The notes under the pieces were generated by a model, which saw only the letters and a program-made list of their open reading frames with translations, made no database searches and was not told the DNA's origin. The translations under genes were made by a program, and so were the position numbers. From the NCBI RefSeq assembly GCF_000019665.1, contig NC_010794.1:2046001-2110000 (forward strand): 64,000 nucleotides of DNA, written 5' to 3'. Positions 18,428 to 25,879 of the stretch are shown here, in pieces. Source of the stretch: Methylacidiphilum infernorum V4 (GTDB taxonomy: Bacteria; Verrucomicrobiota; Verrucomicrobiia; Methylacidiphilales; Methylacidiphilaceae). How positions within the stretch are numbered: the stretch's first letter is position 1; each line of letters starts with the position of its first letter.

Positions 18428-19006
18428 TTATTCTTTTTGCGGCTCCATCTCCAGGGCATAGGGGAAAAGAAAAGACCTGTTGACTTCTTCAACCGCCTCT
18501 TCTCCCAACAGCCGGCGAATAACTTCAAAAGCAAATTCAACCGCCCGACCCGCCGCTTTCGCAGTAATCAACTGTCCATCCACAACAACTCCGCTATACC
18601 TATCCAAGCTTTCTTGAGGAAAATCGTCCCACAGGGAAGGATGGCAAGTCATCTTGGCCGAGGGGAAAAGACCGAATTGAACCAGGCAGCCCGGGGCGGC
18701 ACAAATGGCGGCGACCCATCTTCCTGCCCGAACCTGCTTTTCAAGGAGTTCCTTGATGCGTACATCTTTTTTCAAATTTTCCGCTCCTTCCGCTCCTCCA
18801 GGAAGGATAATGCAATCGAATTCCTCTTCCAGGACATCTTCCAAGTCATAGTCGGGGATAAGCCGTATCTTTCTCGATCCGGAAATCACCCCCGGCAAAA
18901 CGCCGGCAACCACAACCTCTATTTTTGCTCTTCTCAATAAATCGATGGGAACAACCGCCTCGATTTCCTCGAAACCCGGAGCAAGAATCACCAATGCGCG
19001 TTTCAT
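18428..19006 (-). CDS. DJ-1/PfpI family protein
   Basis: A 192-residue member of the DJ-1/PfpI superfamily. The nucleophile-elbow Cys is in VAAICAAPG, and the conserved Glu near the N-terminus in APGFEEIEAV; CIILPGG is the typical strand-loop before the Cys helix. Relatives include glyoxalase III/deglycase-type enzymes and oxidative-stress chaperones, so protection against reactive carbonyls is a fair guess. Its ATG overlaps the stop of the DUF1802 gene in an ATGA arrangement, which implies translational coupling. Confidence 0.88.
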   Translation of the reverse strand: MKRALVILAPGFEEIEAVVPIDLLRRAKIEVVVAGVLPGVISGSRKIRLIPDYDLEDVLEEEFDCIILPGGAEGAENLKKDVRIKELLEKQVRAGRWVAAICAAPGCLVQFGLFPSAKMTCHPSLWDDFPQESLDRYSGVVVDGQLITAKAAGRAVEFAFEVIRRLLGEEAVEEVNRSFLFPYALEMEPQKE

Positions 19007-19614
19007 AACAGCCCCTTAATTCTAAGTAAAATATTTTTACGGATTTCACAAAATTTTTTCTCATCTATCACCGCTTCGAACCGTCTCGGCGTAAAAGGGC
19101 TAGCCATTTTTACCCAGGAACGGCACCCTCTCATCGCCTTCTCGTCCTCTTTAACTTCCAGGGGCGGATAGGCTCTATATACCCTTAAGATAAGAACAGA
19201 CAGTCCCTTCTTTTTTCCGTAATCAAAGCGTTTTTTCAAAATCGGCTCTTCCCAAATGTAAAATGGAGAGAGACGGCGAACTATTTCCCAATCCGTGACG
19301 AAAAAATCTTCCTGGACCCAAGCTACATACTTAAGCAGTAGGCAGCCGGGAGAAGATTCTTCCCCTTCATCTTTTTCTACAAACCTGTACTCGGGTTTAA
19401 CCTGGTGTAATTCTTCATGATAGTGCGTGGGTAAAAGCCAGAAAAAAGGGGATTTCAACTGAAATTCTTTTTCTTGAATTCCCCCCTTTCTCAAGAGGAT
19501 AGACTGCTTTCCTTTACCCAAGGCCTCGACCACGATCTGCCAATCTTTAAATGCATACTGCTCTAGGGAGTTTAAAAAATCTTCAGCCTGTTCAGTAGGG
19601 AAAGATTCACTCAC
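19003..19614 (-). CDS. DUF1802 family protein
   Basis: A 203-residue soluble protein of unknown function. The start (FKDWQIVVEALGKGKQSILLRKGGI) and the following FWLLPTHYHE match the DUF1802 family as I know it; the Lys/Arg-Lys-Gly-Gly and Pro-Thr motifs are its hallmark. There is no signal peptide or membrane segment. It overlaps pgsA by 8 bases at its start and the DJ-1 gene by 4 at its end, so the three are translated together. No reaction can be assigned. Confidence 0.75.
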   Translation of the reverse strand: MSESFPTEQAEDFLNSLEQYAFKDWQIVVEALGKGKQSILLRKGGIQEKEFQLKSPFFWLLPTHYHEELHQVKPEYRFVEKDEGEESSPGCLLLKYVAWVQEDFFVTDWEIVRRLSPFYIWEEPILKKRFDYGKKKGLSVLILRVYRAYPPLEVKEDEKAMRGCRSWVKMASPFTPRRFEAVIDEKKFCEIRKNILLRIKGLL

Positions 19615-20263
19615 ACTTTTTCTCCGGTTCTTTATGGATCAATTCCCAGTTGCGGTAAAAGTAGTTTGTCCCCGAAACGACGGTAATGGCAACCGTTAAA
19701 AGCATCATGGGGAAAAGGGCATTTTCCAGGATAGTCCCCAAAAATCCCATCTGCAGTTTTGTTTCCTTTAAACTTAGGGAAACAAAACAGCCGATGATAA
19801 AAATCATCTGGGAAAGGGTCTTTTGCTTCCCACCGAAATCGGCCGCCATCACTTTTCCATGAATAGCCAGCAGGGTACGCAACCCGGTAATTAAAAATTC
19901 TCTTGAAATCATGGTGATTACCGCCCATAAAGGGGCATAATTGAACTGGAGGAGAGAAAGAAGAGCGGCGCTGATCAATATCTTATCGGCCAAGGGATCT
20001 AACAGTTTCCCCAGCTCGCTTACCAGGTTGAAGTTTCGAGCTATCCATCCATCGAGAAGATCGGTAAGGCTTGCCAAGAGAAAAATAAATAGGGCCATCG
20101 TCGCTTGAAAGGGCCAATCGATGCTCAAATCGGCAACGAAAAGACCGCACATTCCTATTCTTGCCAAGGAAAGTTGGTTCGGCAAATTCAAATTAAGCCT
20201 GCCAGCATGGGAAGACACATCCGCTTTCGATCGTTCCTTTTTATGTAAACTTTGTGCGCACAA
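19607..20263 (-). CDS. pgsA: CDP-diacylglycerol--glycerol-3-phosphate 3-phosphatidyltransferase
   Basis: A 218-residue membrane enzyme of the CDP-alcohol phosphatidyltransferase family, committing CDP-diacylglycerol to phosphatidylglycerol. The full catalytic motif is present: DLLDGWIARNF, then SELGKLLDPLADK, with all the metal-binding Asp residues. The listed start is TTG at 20263 and gives a 24-residue polar leader; a TTG at 20191, just before NLPNQLSLAR where family members usually begin and with GCAGG upstream, is an alternative. It is first in an overlapping set with the DUF1802 and DJ-1 genes. Confidence 0.9.
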   Translation of the reverse strand: MCAQSLHKKERSKADVSSHAGRLNLNLPNQLSLARIGMCGLFVADLSIDWPFQATMALFIFLLASLTDLLDGWIARNFNLVSELGKLLDPLADKILISAALLSLLQFNYAPLWAVITMISREFLITGLRTLLAIHGKVMAADFGGKQKTLSQMIFIIGCFVSLSLKETKLQMGFLGTILENALFPMMLLTVAITVVSGTNYFYRNWELIHKEPEKKCE

Positions 20264-20327
20264 TCAATTTATAATCAAATGAGCTCTTTAATTGTCGATA
20301 AGCAAATGAACAGCAAAAAAATTTCTC

Positions 20328-20663
20328 TTATTGAGGAGTTGAATCCGGAGCTTTTTTCTGGGCGCCAAATTTCACCTCCTTGGCTTCCCATTTATCCCCT
20401 TTTTTTTTCGCATGGATGACTACCCTCATTCCCTTTTTTAATTGATCTAAAGAAGCCGAATTACCCTTGTAAATGTATTGGGTTGAGTCGCTCAGCTCGA
20501 TCGTTTTTAGCTCCCCTTTCTTGGTTTCTACGACCAGGGTTTTATCCGACACGGAACTGACCGTGCCGAGAATATGTTCGAGATTGCCATGAGCAAAAGC
20601 CAGCCGCGGGCTTAAAATCATGACAAGAAAAGCGATAAGAGTCAAAATCTGAAAAGGTTTCAT
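20328..20663 (-). CDS. Small exported protein, DUF5666-like OB-fold
   Basis: A 111-residue protein with a clear signal peptide (hydrophobic core ILTLIAFLVMIL, cleavage likely after AFA), so it is periplasmic. The mature part starts with a His-containing segment (HGNLEHILGTV), then two short beta repeats (GTVSSVSDKTLVVETKKG) typical of small OB-like exported domains such as DUF5666. Its function is unknown. Its ATG directly follows the stop of the cytochrome gene (TAAATG), so the two are coupled, and a role with the cytochrome in the periplasm is plausible. Confidence 0.7.
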   Translation of the reverse strand: MKPFQILTLIAFLVMILSPRLAFAHGNLEHILGTVSSVSDKTLVVETKKGELKTIELSDSTQYIYKGNSASLDQLKKGMRVVIHAKKKGDKWEAKEVKFGAQKKAPDSTPQ

Positions 20664-21299
20664 TTACTTGCTCTCCATTTTCATTGCATTCTGTTGTTCC
20701 TCTTCAGAAGAATTCCCCAAAGAATGGTCTTCTTCAAGAAATTTTTCTTCCTCTTTTTCTTCCTGAAGTTCATGGGGACTGACCGGATTCATTTTTTCCA
20801 TTTCCTTTTCTTCCTCTTTCGTCAAATACGGGAGATGACGAATAAAGTGAACGAGCTTCCAACTGTCTTCATCCTGGTCTTTTTCCCCCCATGCGGGCAT
20901 GCCTGTCCACCGTATGCCATTGTGGATGATATAGTAGATTTCCCCGTCAGATTTTTTTTGCACCTCTCTCGACCTCAAGTCCCTGGGCTTAGGATAAAGA
21001 TTTTTGCCGATAGGGGTCTCTCCACTGCCGTTATTCCCATGGCATAACGCACAATGATCGGCAAAATGATCCCTGGACTCGTTCAAGACCTCTTGAGAGA
21101 AGGGGATCGGGTTTTTCGTCTCCTTGACCGTCTTAGGAATGGACAGGGAGAGGGCGGTGGTCGCGATCCACTTTTCTAGGGCAGGAGGATTGCTCCTTGC
21201 CGTAAATCCTTCTCGCATTAAAAAGTAGGCAAAAAGGCAAACCGCTATAAAAAGCAGGCCGAGTAGCGAACAGAGGCTGTAAAAAATTCTTTTCAACAT
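20664..21299 (-). CDS. Membrane-anchored monohaem c-type cytochrome
   Basis: A 211-residue protein with one N-terminal membrane helix (about residues 7-28) and a single haem site CALCH at 83-87. A probable axial Met is in WTGMPAWGE at 134. The fold fits a class I cytochrome c of the cbb3-subunit/alcohol-dehydrogenase type. After residue 150 the chain becomes a Glu/Lys-rich tail of about 60 residues, unusual for this family and perhaps a partner-binding or disordered extension. It is the first gene of the run leading to the small exported protein. The electron partner is not evident. Confidence 0.85.
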   Translation of the reverse strand: MLKRIFYSLCSLLGLLFIAVCLFAYFLMREGFTARSNPPALEKWIATTALSLSIPKTVKETKNPIPFSQEVLNESRDHFADHCALCHGNNGSGETPIGKNLYPKPRDLRSREVQKKSDGEIYYIIHNGIRWTGMPAWGEKDQDEDSWKLVHFIRHLPYLTKEEEKEMEKMNPVSPHELQEEKEEEKFLEEDHSLGNSSEEEQQNAMKMESK

Positions 21300-21427
21300 T
21301 CAAAAGAAATATTTATTATTGGCTAAGGGATTTGAGGTTTTATTTTCAAGTTAAATTCCAAAAAAGAAGTTATTTCCAGCTTTTTAATCTCCCAGCCAAC
21401 GAAAAGAGATGAAAAAAAATTGAAACT

Positions 21428-21994
21428 ATGAAGATCCTACGGATCTTTATCCCCTCGATGTTCGTTACCTTGGCCTATGGTATCGACATTAGCCCAAGTA
21501 AAAACACCCACCCGGACATCCTCCAGGCTCCCCGCAAACATTGGTCTATCCTTCCCTTTGCTGATCCCAAAAGGATAGACAAGGCCAACCAGATTAATTT
21601 TCGCAAAATTCAGCCCTCTGTTAAAATCGAGCCCAGCCGTCTGTCTCTCTCCTCTCTTAAAGACAGCCTTACAACGCCATCGCTGCGGATTGTCCTTACG
21701 GTGGTTAACAACGGACGCAGGACTTATACTTTTAGCTTTCCCGATTCCCAAAGATTTGATTTCAGGATAAGAAATGCAAGCGGCCAGATTATCTACGTGT
21801 GGTCGGAAGACAAGGAATTCCTGCCCATGGTGGGTACAACCGCCTTAAATCCCAATGATTCCCTAACTTACAGCGAAGTTGTTGCCCTCGAAGATCTTGA
21901 CCAACCCCTCACCCCGGGAACTTACTGGATAGAATCAATCTTGGCTAACTACCCGGAAATTTCTGCGACGACCACCCTGATCGTCGATCCGTAA
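21428..21994 (+). CDS. Exported BsuPI-domain protein
   Basis: A 188-residue protein with a short N-terminal hydrophobic stretch that may be a signal peptide. From about residue 82 it reads RIVLTVVNNGRRTYTFSFPD, then RFDFRIRNASGQIIYVWSED, the pattern of the BsuPI domain (an immunoglobulin-like fold first seen in a Bacillus proteinase inhibitor). Many relatives are exported and of unknown role. It stands alone, divergent from the cytochrome gene and followed by 1 kb without a gene. Confidence 0.7.
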   Translation: MKILRIFIPSMFVTLAYGIDISPSKNTHPDILQAPRKHWSILPFADPKRIDKANQINFRKIQPSVKIEPSRLSLSSLKDSLTTPSLRIVLTVVNNGRRTYTFSFPDSQRFDFRIRNASGQIIYVWSEDKEFLPMVGTTALNPNDSLTYSEVVALEDLDQPLTPGTYWIESILANYPEISATTTLIVDP

Positions 21995-23027
21995 ACCTCT
22001 GTCTCCTCAAGACCCTAATCCTAGCCGGGATTACTCCCAGCCGAAAGACCCCCAAGGGATTCTTCCTTCTGCGAGGGGTGGGTGGCTCACCCTCCCTTCC
22101 CGAAGGTGTCCGGCCAAGGCTCTTTCCGCAGGCCTAATCCCTGGGCTTACTCCGACCCTGCCACCCCCAAGGTGGGTGAGCTTTGCCCGCAATATAATTC
22201 CGTTCCGTCAAACTTACCCATTCTTGCTCAAACAGGAAAAAAAAGCGGGTTTCCTGCTTCATTGAGACCGGATGAAGCAGGCTCTTGCACAAGCCGGGCC
22301 CCGGTCCTTCTTCTCCAAAGGGCTGCCTTCCGGCCGAACTCCCCGTAGTGAGCGCGTAGCGCCCCTCTTTCCTGACATCCCCCTCTCTTTTTTTTCACCT
22401 GAATGCGGAGGATTCCTTCCTGCTAACAGGGGGGCCTTGCCCCTTAGATCGGTCGAAGGACCGACTCTCCGACACCGCGTCGAAGAACAGGCGACCCGGG
22501 CCGGTCCGGCCGTTCGCACGTTTACGACGCGCCTTGTCCTCTTCCACCTGAAAGAGGTTTGCGGCGCGTTTTTTTTCAGATCGAAACCATCCAATAAGCA
22601 TTGACCGAGCAAGAAGTTTTTTAACCGCTCAAACCCCAGAGGAATACCCTTCTTTGGCTTTCTTGAGGTAACCGGTTTGAAAGAATAACCGAAGCCGGAA
22701 ATCGGGAAAACCGGCTTTCCTAAAAAGAGTACCCGCTGGTGGTCTTTGGCTGTTTCCTAGCTCAATTATTCTGAGTTCGAAGCGCTTAGCTACTCCCAAG
22801 CATTTGCCTTGAGTCTTTGAGCAAGCTTTCCCAGGAGAACTTTCCATATTAGGCAACCCAAGACAAATGGACTAAAAGAAATGAGGGGATAAAAGCCTTT
22901 GTCTTGCCGGAATTCCATCTCAAGCTTCCAAGGCAGAACCGACTCTCCGCTAGCTCCCTTGCGGCCGACTTTCTGTGTCCTTTCCCTCAGGGAGAGGGAC
23001 ATAGAGCCTAAATTGAGTTAAAACAAA
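21995..23027. other. 1-kb gene-free stretch with transposon-scar character
   Basis: No frame here looks like a real gene. The stretch is G+C-rich compared with its surroundings and has several hairpins, for example GGGTGGCTCACCC near 22080. It contains one copy of the 145-bp repeat at 22200. On the minus strand, short pieces resemble the variable tails of transposon TnpB proteins, but with no diagnostic residue, so I only suggest that it is decayed insertion-sequence DNA. Confidence 0.4.
22200..22349. repeat. Diverged intergenic repeat, copy A
   Basis: About 150 bases that match 25559-25702 in the same orientation. Shared blocks in order: CGTTCCGTCA, a CTTAC-CA core, TGCTCAAACAGGAA, CCTTCTTCTCC, GCCTGCCTTCCGG-like, and ccgtag at the end. 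The middle has diverged. The two copies flank the epimerase-glycosyltransferase-tRNA block. It may be the end of a lost insertion sequence or a small structured RNA. Confidence 0.6.
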
Positions 23028-24017
23028 TCAAAGCCGGCTATTCAGCCCCTGGAGCGCTTTTCTTTTTTGCGCCAACCGATCCGCTATCCATGGATAAGTT
23101 CTTTGCAAGCCTTCAAGCAAGCTATACTTGGGCTTCCATCCAAGGAGTGAATAAAGCTTCGTATTATCGCTATTTCTTCCCCTTACCCCCTGGGGCTTCG
23201 ATAGGTCGTGCTTGATACGAACCTTTTTGCCCGCCACTTTCGCCACCATTTCCACGAGTTGATCAATGGTGACAAGCTCTTCTGATCCTAGATTCAGGGG
23301 CTTAGAATAATCCGATTGGGCAATCAAGTAAATCCCTTCAACGCAGTCCTCTATATAAAGAAAGGAGCGGGTTTGCCGGCCATCACCCCAGACTTCGATC
23401 TCCGCAGCATCCTCGGCTAAAGCCACTTTTCTACATATCGCTGCCGGGGCCTTTTCTCTTCCCCCTTCATAAGTCCCCAAGGGTCCATATACATTATGGA
23501 ACCTTGCCACCCTCGTTTCGAGTCGTTTATCTTCTTGATAGTATTGGCAGAGTTTTTCGGCAAAAAGCTTTTCCCATCCGTAACCTTCCTCAGGTTCCGC
23601 GGGGATGGCATCTTCTTCTTTAAGAGGAACTACATCGGCGGATCTCTGCTTGTAGGCAGGATAGATGCAAGCAGACGAAGAATAGAAGTAGCGCTTGACC
23701 CCATTTTGATAAGAGGCTTCCAACATGTGGGTATTAATTAAAATATTGTTTTTAGCGATCTCGGCATGGTTGGTTGATATGTAACCGATACCGCCCATGT
23801 CGGCGGCCAGCTGGTAGACCTCGTCAACCTCTCTTGTGGCACGCAGGCAATTTTCCCAGTACCTGAGATCAAGAAGCAGAAACTCATCGCTTTGGCTCTT
23901 CTCATACTCAGGCTCCTTAATATCCACGCCCCTTACCCAGTATTGCTTTCCTTTTAAAAAACTGACCAAGTGATGGCCGATAAATCCACCGGCCCCGGCT
24001 ACAACGGCTTTCTTCAT
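23028..24017 (-). CDS. NAD-dependent epimerase, GDP-mannose 3,5-epimerase-like
   Basis: A 329-residue extended short-chain dehydrogenase. Visible are the Rossmann motif GAGGFIG at the N-terminus, QLAADMGGIGYI, SSSACIYP, and the catalytic Tyr and Lys in EEGYGWEKLFAE. The MGGIG and ACIYP segments are those of GDP-mannose 3,5-epimerases, better known from plants and a few bacteria, which make GDP-galactose/gulose isomers; a related sugar epimerase cannot be excluded. AAGGA 7 bases upstream supports the start. The glycosyltransferase upstream ends 25 bp before it on the same strand, suggesting a surface polysaccharide or glycolipid job. Confidence 0.85.
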   Translation of the reverse strand: MKKAVVAGAGGFIGHHLVSFLKGKQYWVRGVDIKEPEYEKSQSDEFLLLDLRYWENCLRATREVDEVYQLAADMGGIGYISTNHAEIAKNNILINTHMLEASYQNGVKRYFYSSSACIYPAYKQRSADVVPLKEEDAIPAEPEEGYGWEKLFAEKLCQYYQEDKRLETRVARFHNVYGPLGTYEGGREKAPAAICRKVALAEDAAEIEVWGDGRQTRSFLYIEDCVEGIYLIAQSDYSKPLNLGSEELVTIDQLVEMVAKVAGKKVRIKHDLSKPQGVRGRNSDNTKLYSLLGWKPKYSLLEGLQRTYPWIADRLAQKRKALQGLNSRL

Positions 24018-24042
24018 GATTTTATCCTTTTTTTTAACAATT

Positions 24043-25284
24043 CTATTTTTTTAAAAGGTCCTCTACGGCTTTTTCCATCTCCTCGAGGACCTTCTTTTTT
24101 TGCCACGTTCTTAAAGCATAAGCCCTGCCTTCCTCCCCAAACCGTTGCCTAAGCTGGGCATCTGCGGCTAATTCACCCACAGCTTCAGCCATTGCCTTGG
24201 AGTCTTCAGCCGGAACGACGCGGCCAGCTCCAGCCTCCAAAATTACCTTAGCTACCTCGCTGTTTTTATTGACCGCACCGATGACCGGTTTTGCAGCGGA
24301 AAGGTAGGTCATCACCTTCGAAGGAAAAACGATATCTCCCACTTCTTTTTTTTGGGTGACCAGGGCGATATCGGCAGCCGAAAGAAGGGCCAAGTATTCT
24401 TCCTTGGGAAGGAGAGGAATAAATTTGAGCTGGGGAAGGTTTAAGCTTTGGGCTTTTTCTTCCAGCCTGCGCCTATCGGCACCGTCGCCGACGAGGAGAA
24501 AAACGATCCCCTTTTTTTCCTTCAACCGTTCTGCCGCTTCAATGACTATATCCAGCCCCTGTTTGACCCCCATATTACCCGTATGGGCCACAATAATGCG
24601 CTCTTCTAATCCATATTTTTCTCTAAACTTGAGGGCTCCGTTTCTTTCGGGAAGGCTGAAAAGAAGGGGGTCAGCCCAATCGGGAAGAAGGAGAACTTTC
24701 TCGGCCGCTATTCCCTTGGAGATGATCTTCTGCCTCATGGTCGGGGTAAGAGTCGATACTTTTGCGGCATTGTCGTAAGCAAACTTTTCTATTTTATAGA
24801 GAATATCAAAAAAGAGATTGGAGTTGATCATTCCCAAATCTCTTGCCGCATCGGGTTGGAGATCGGGGACATGGAAGATATAGGGAATATTCCAGAGCTT
24901 GCTCAAAAAAAAAGCGGATAAACCGAGCCCAAGAGGCGGAGAAACAATGAAGAGCAGGTCGGGTTTTTTGACCAAAAGTGCCCTAAGAAGGGAAGAGAAA
25001 AGAAAAGAAGCTTCATGGACGATCCTAGAAAGGGTCGACACTTTCTTGGGAACGTAAATAAAAGAACGCAAGATTTTCACCCCGTTGCGGCTTTCATCCT
25101 TAAACCATTTTCCCCGATATTCAGCAGGTATTTCCCAAAAGGGATAATAGGGGAAGGCGGTAATCATTGAAACCTCGTAGCCCTTGGACGATAAAAATTC
25201 ACAACGACCCGTATTAAAAATGCCTATACCCGTTTTTTCAGGCCAATAATTAATGCCTAAGAAAAGGATCCGGTAGGCAGCCAT
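24043..25284 (-). CDS. Glycosyltransferase family 4, WcaI-like
   Basis: A 413-residue GT-B glycosyltransferase. The N-terminal GINYWPEKTGIGIF and the HVPDLQPDAARDLG segment match the WcaI/colanic-acid group of family 4; the C-terminal donor domain has VAHTGNMGVKQGLD and the acidic FPSKVMTYLSAAKPVIG stretch. The donor sugar is a nucleotide sugar of unknown kind. It precedes the epimerase by 25 bp, so one may make the sugar the other uses. It is cytoplasmic or membrane-peripheral. Confidence 0.88.
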   Translation of the reverse strand: MAAYRILFLGINYWPEKTGIGIFNTGRCEFLSSKGYEVSMITAFPYYPFWEIPAEYRGKWFKDESRNGVKILRSFIYVPKKVSTLSRIVHEASFLFSSLLRALLVKKPDLLFIVSPPLGLGLSAFFLSKLWNIPYIFHVPDLQPDAARDLGMINSNLFFDILYKIEKFAYDNAAKVSTLTPTMRQKIISKGIAAEKVLLLPDWADPLLFSLPERNGALKFREKYGLEERIIVAHTGNMGVKQGLDIVIEAAERLKEKKGIVFLLVGDGADRRRLEEKAQSLNLPQLKFIPLLPKEEYLALLSAADIALVTQKKEVGDIVFPSKVMTYLSAAKPVIGAVNKNSEVAKVILEAGAGRVVPAEDSKAMAEAVGELAADAQLRQRFGEEGRAYALRTWQKKKVLEEMEKAVEDLLKK

Positions 25285-25415
25285 TTGGGCTTTTTTGAAT
25301 GTTGGGCTAAAGGAAAGGAACCCCTACTAGGCTATTTTTTTTCCCCCATGGGGTCAAGAAGAAAAAAAATCCCGTTTTTATCAAGTAATCTTGTTCGATA
25401 ACCGAGGAGGACTCC

Positions 25416-25487
25416 TGGGTCTGGCAGGATTCGAACCTGCAACCAAGGGATTATGAGTCCCCTGCTCTGCCGTTGAGCTACAGACCC
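25416..25487 (-). tRNA. tRNA with anticodon CAT (elongator Met, or Ile2)
   Basis: The complement forms a full 72-base cloverleaf: acceptor GGGTCTG/CAGACCC, discriminator A, D-stem GCTC/GAGC, anticodon stem GGGGA/TCCCT with loop CTCATAA, T-arm GCAGG/CCTGC. A paired first base excludes the initiator tRNA. Whether it is elongator Met or the Ile tRNA whose C34 becomes lysidine cannot be settled by eye. Confidence 0.93.
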
Positions 25488-25879
25488 GACCTCTGATGCT
25501 CTTGATTCTATCCTAAATTGCCCGGTTTTCAAAAAATAATTTTCTTTTTTGCCATTCACCGTTCCGTCAGGCTTACTCACTGCTGCTCAAACAGGAACAA
25601 AGCTGACAGACTTGCTCATCGAGGCGGACGGGGCCGGCGGGTGCGCGCCAGGCCAGAGCCTTCTTCTCCGGCAAGCCTGCCTTCCGGTGGAACTCGCCGT
25701 AGAGCCGTTTAGGACGGCAATATGAGCTAAAATGTACAGGAAAGATTAAAAAAGATCGAATAATCGATCAACTGTTCAAACCCACCTATGGCCTCCAAGC
25801 CCAATGGGTAATGAGAAAAAGGACTAAAGGTAAAAAATTGATATTGATAATGCATTATTGATTATTAATTATCGTTTCC
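25488..25879. other. Intergenic stretch between tRNA and TonB receptor
   Basis: It holds repeat copy B (25559-25702) and then AT-rich DNA before the receptor at 25880, presumably with that gene's promoter. No gene and no convincing promoter boxes were recognised. Confidence 0.5.
25559..25702. repeat. Diverged intergenic repeat, copy B
   Basis: It matches 22200-22349 in the same orientation, with GTTCCGTCA, TGCTCAAACAGGAA, CCTTCTTCTCC and CTGCCTTCCGG conserved in order and spacing. It lies about 70 bp upstream of the CAT tRNA. Confidence 0.6.

Noticed and set aside
18362-18940. Plus-strand frame of 192 codons opposite the DJ-1 gene
   Set aside because: The minus strand encodes a complete DJ-1 protein with an ATGA-coupled start.
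22259-22612. Overlapping frames on both strands in the 22-kb intergenic region
   Set aside because: Basic, low-quality sequences with no family match; more likely scar DNA of lost insertion sequences.
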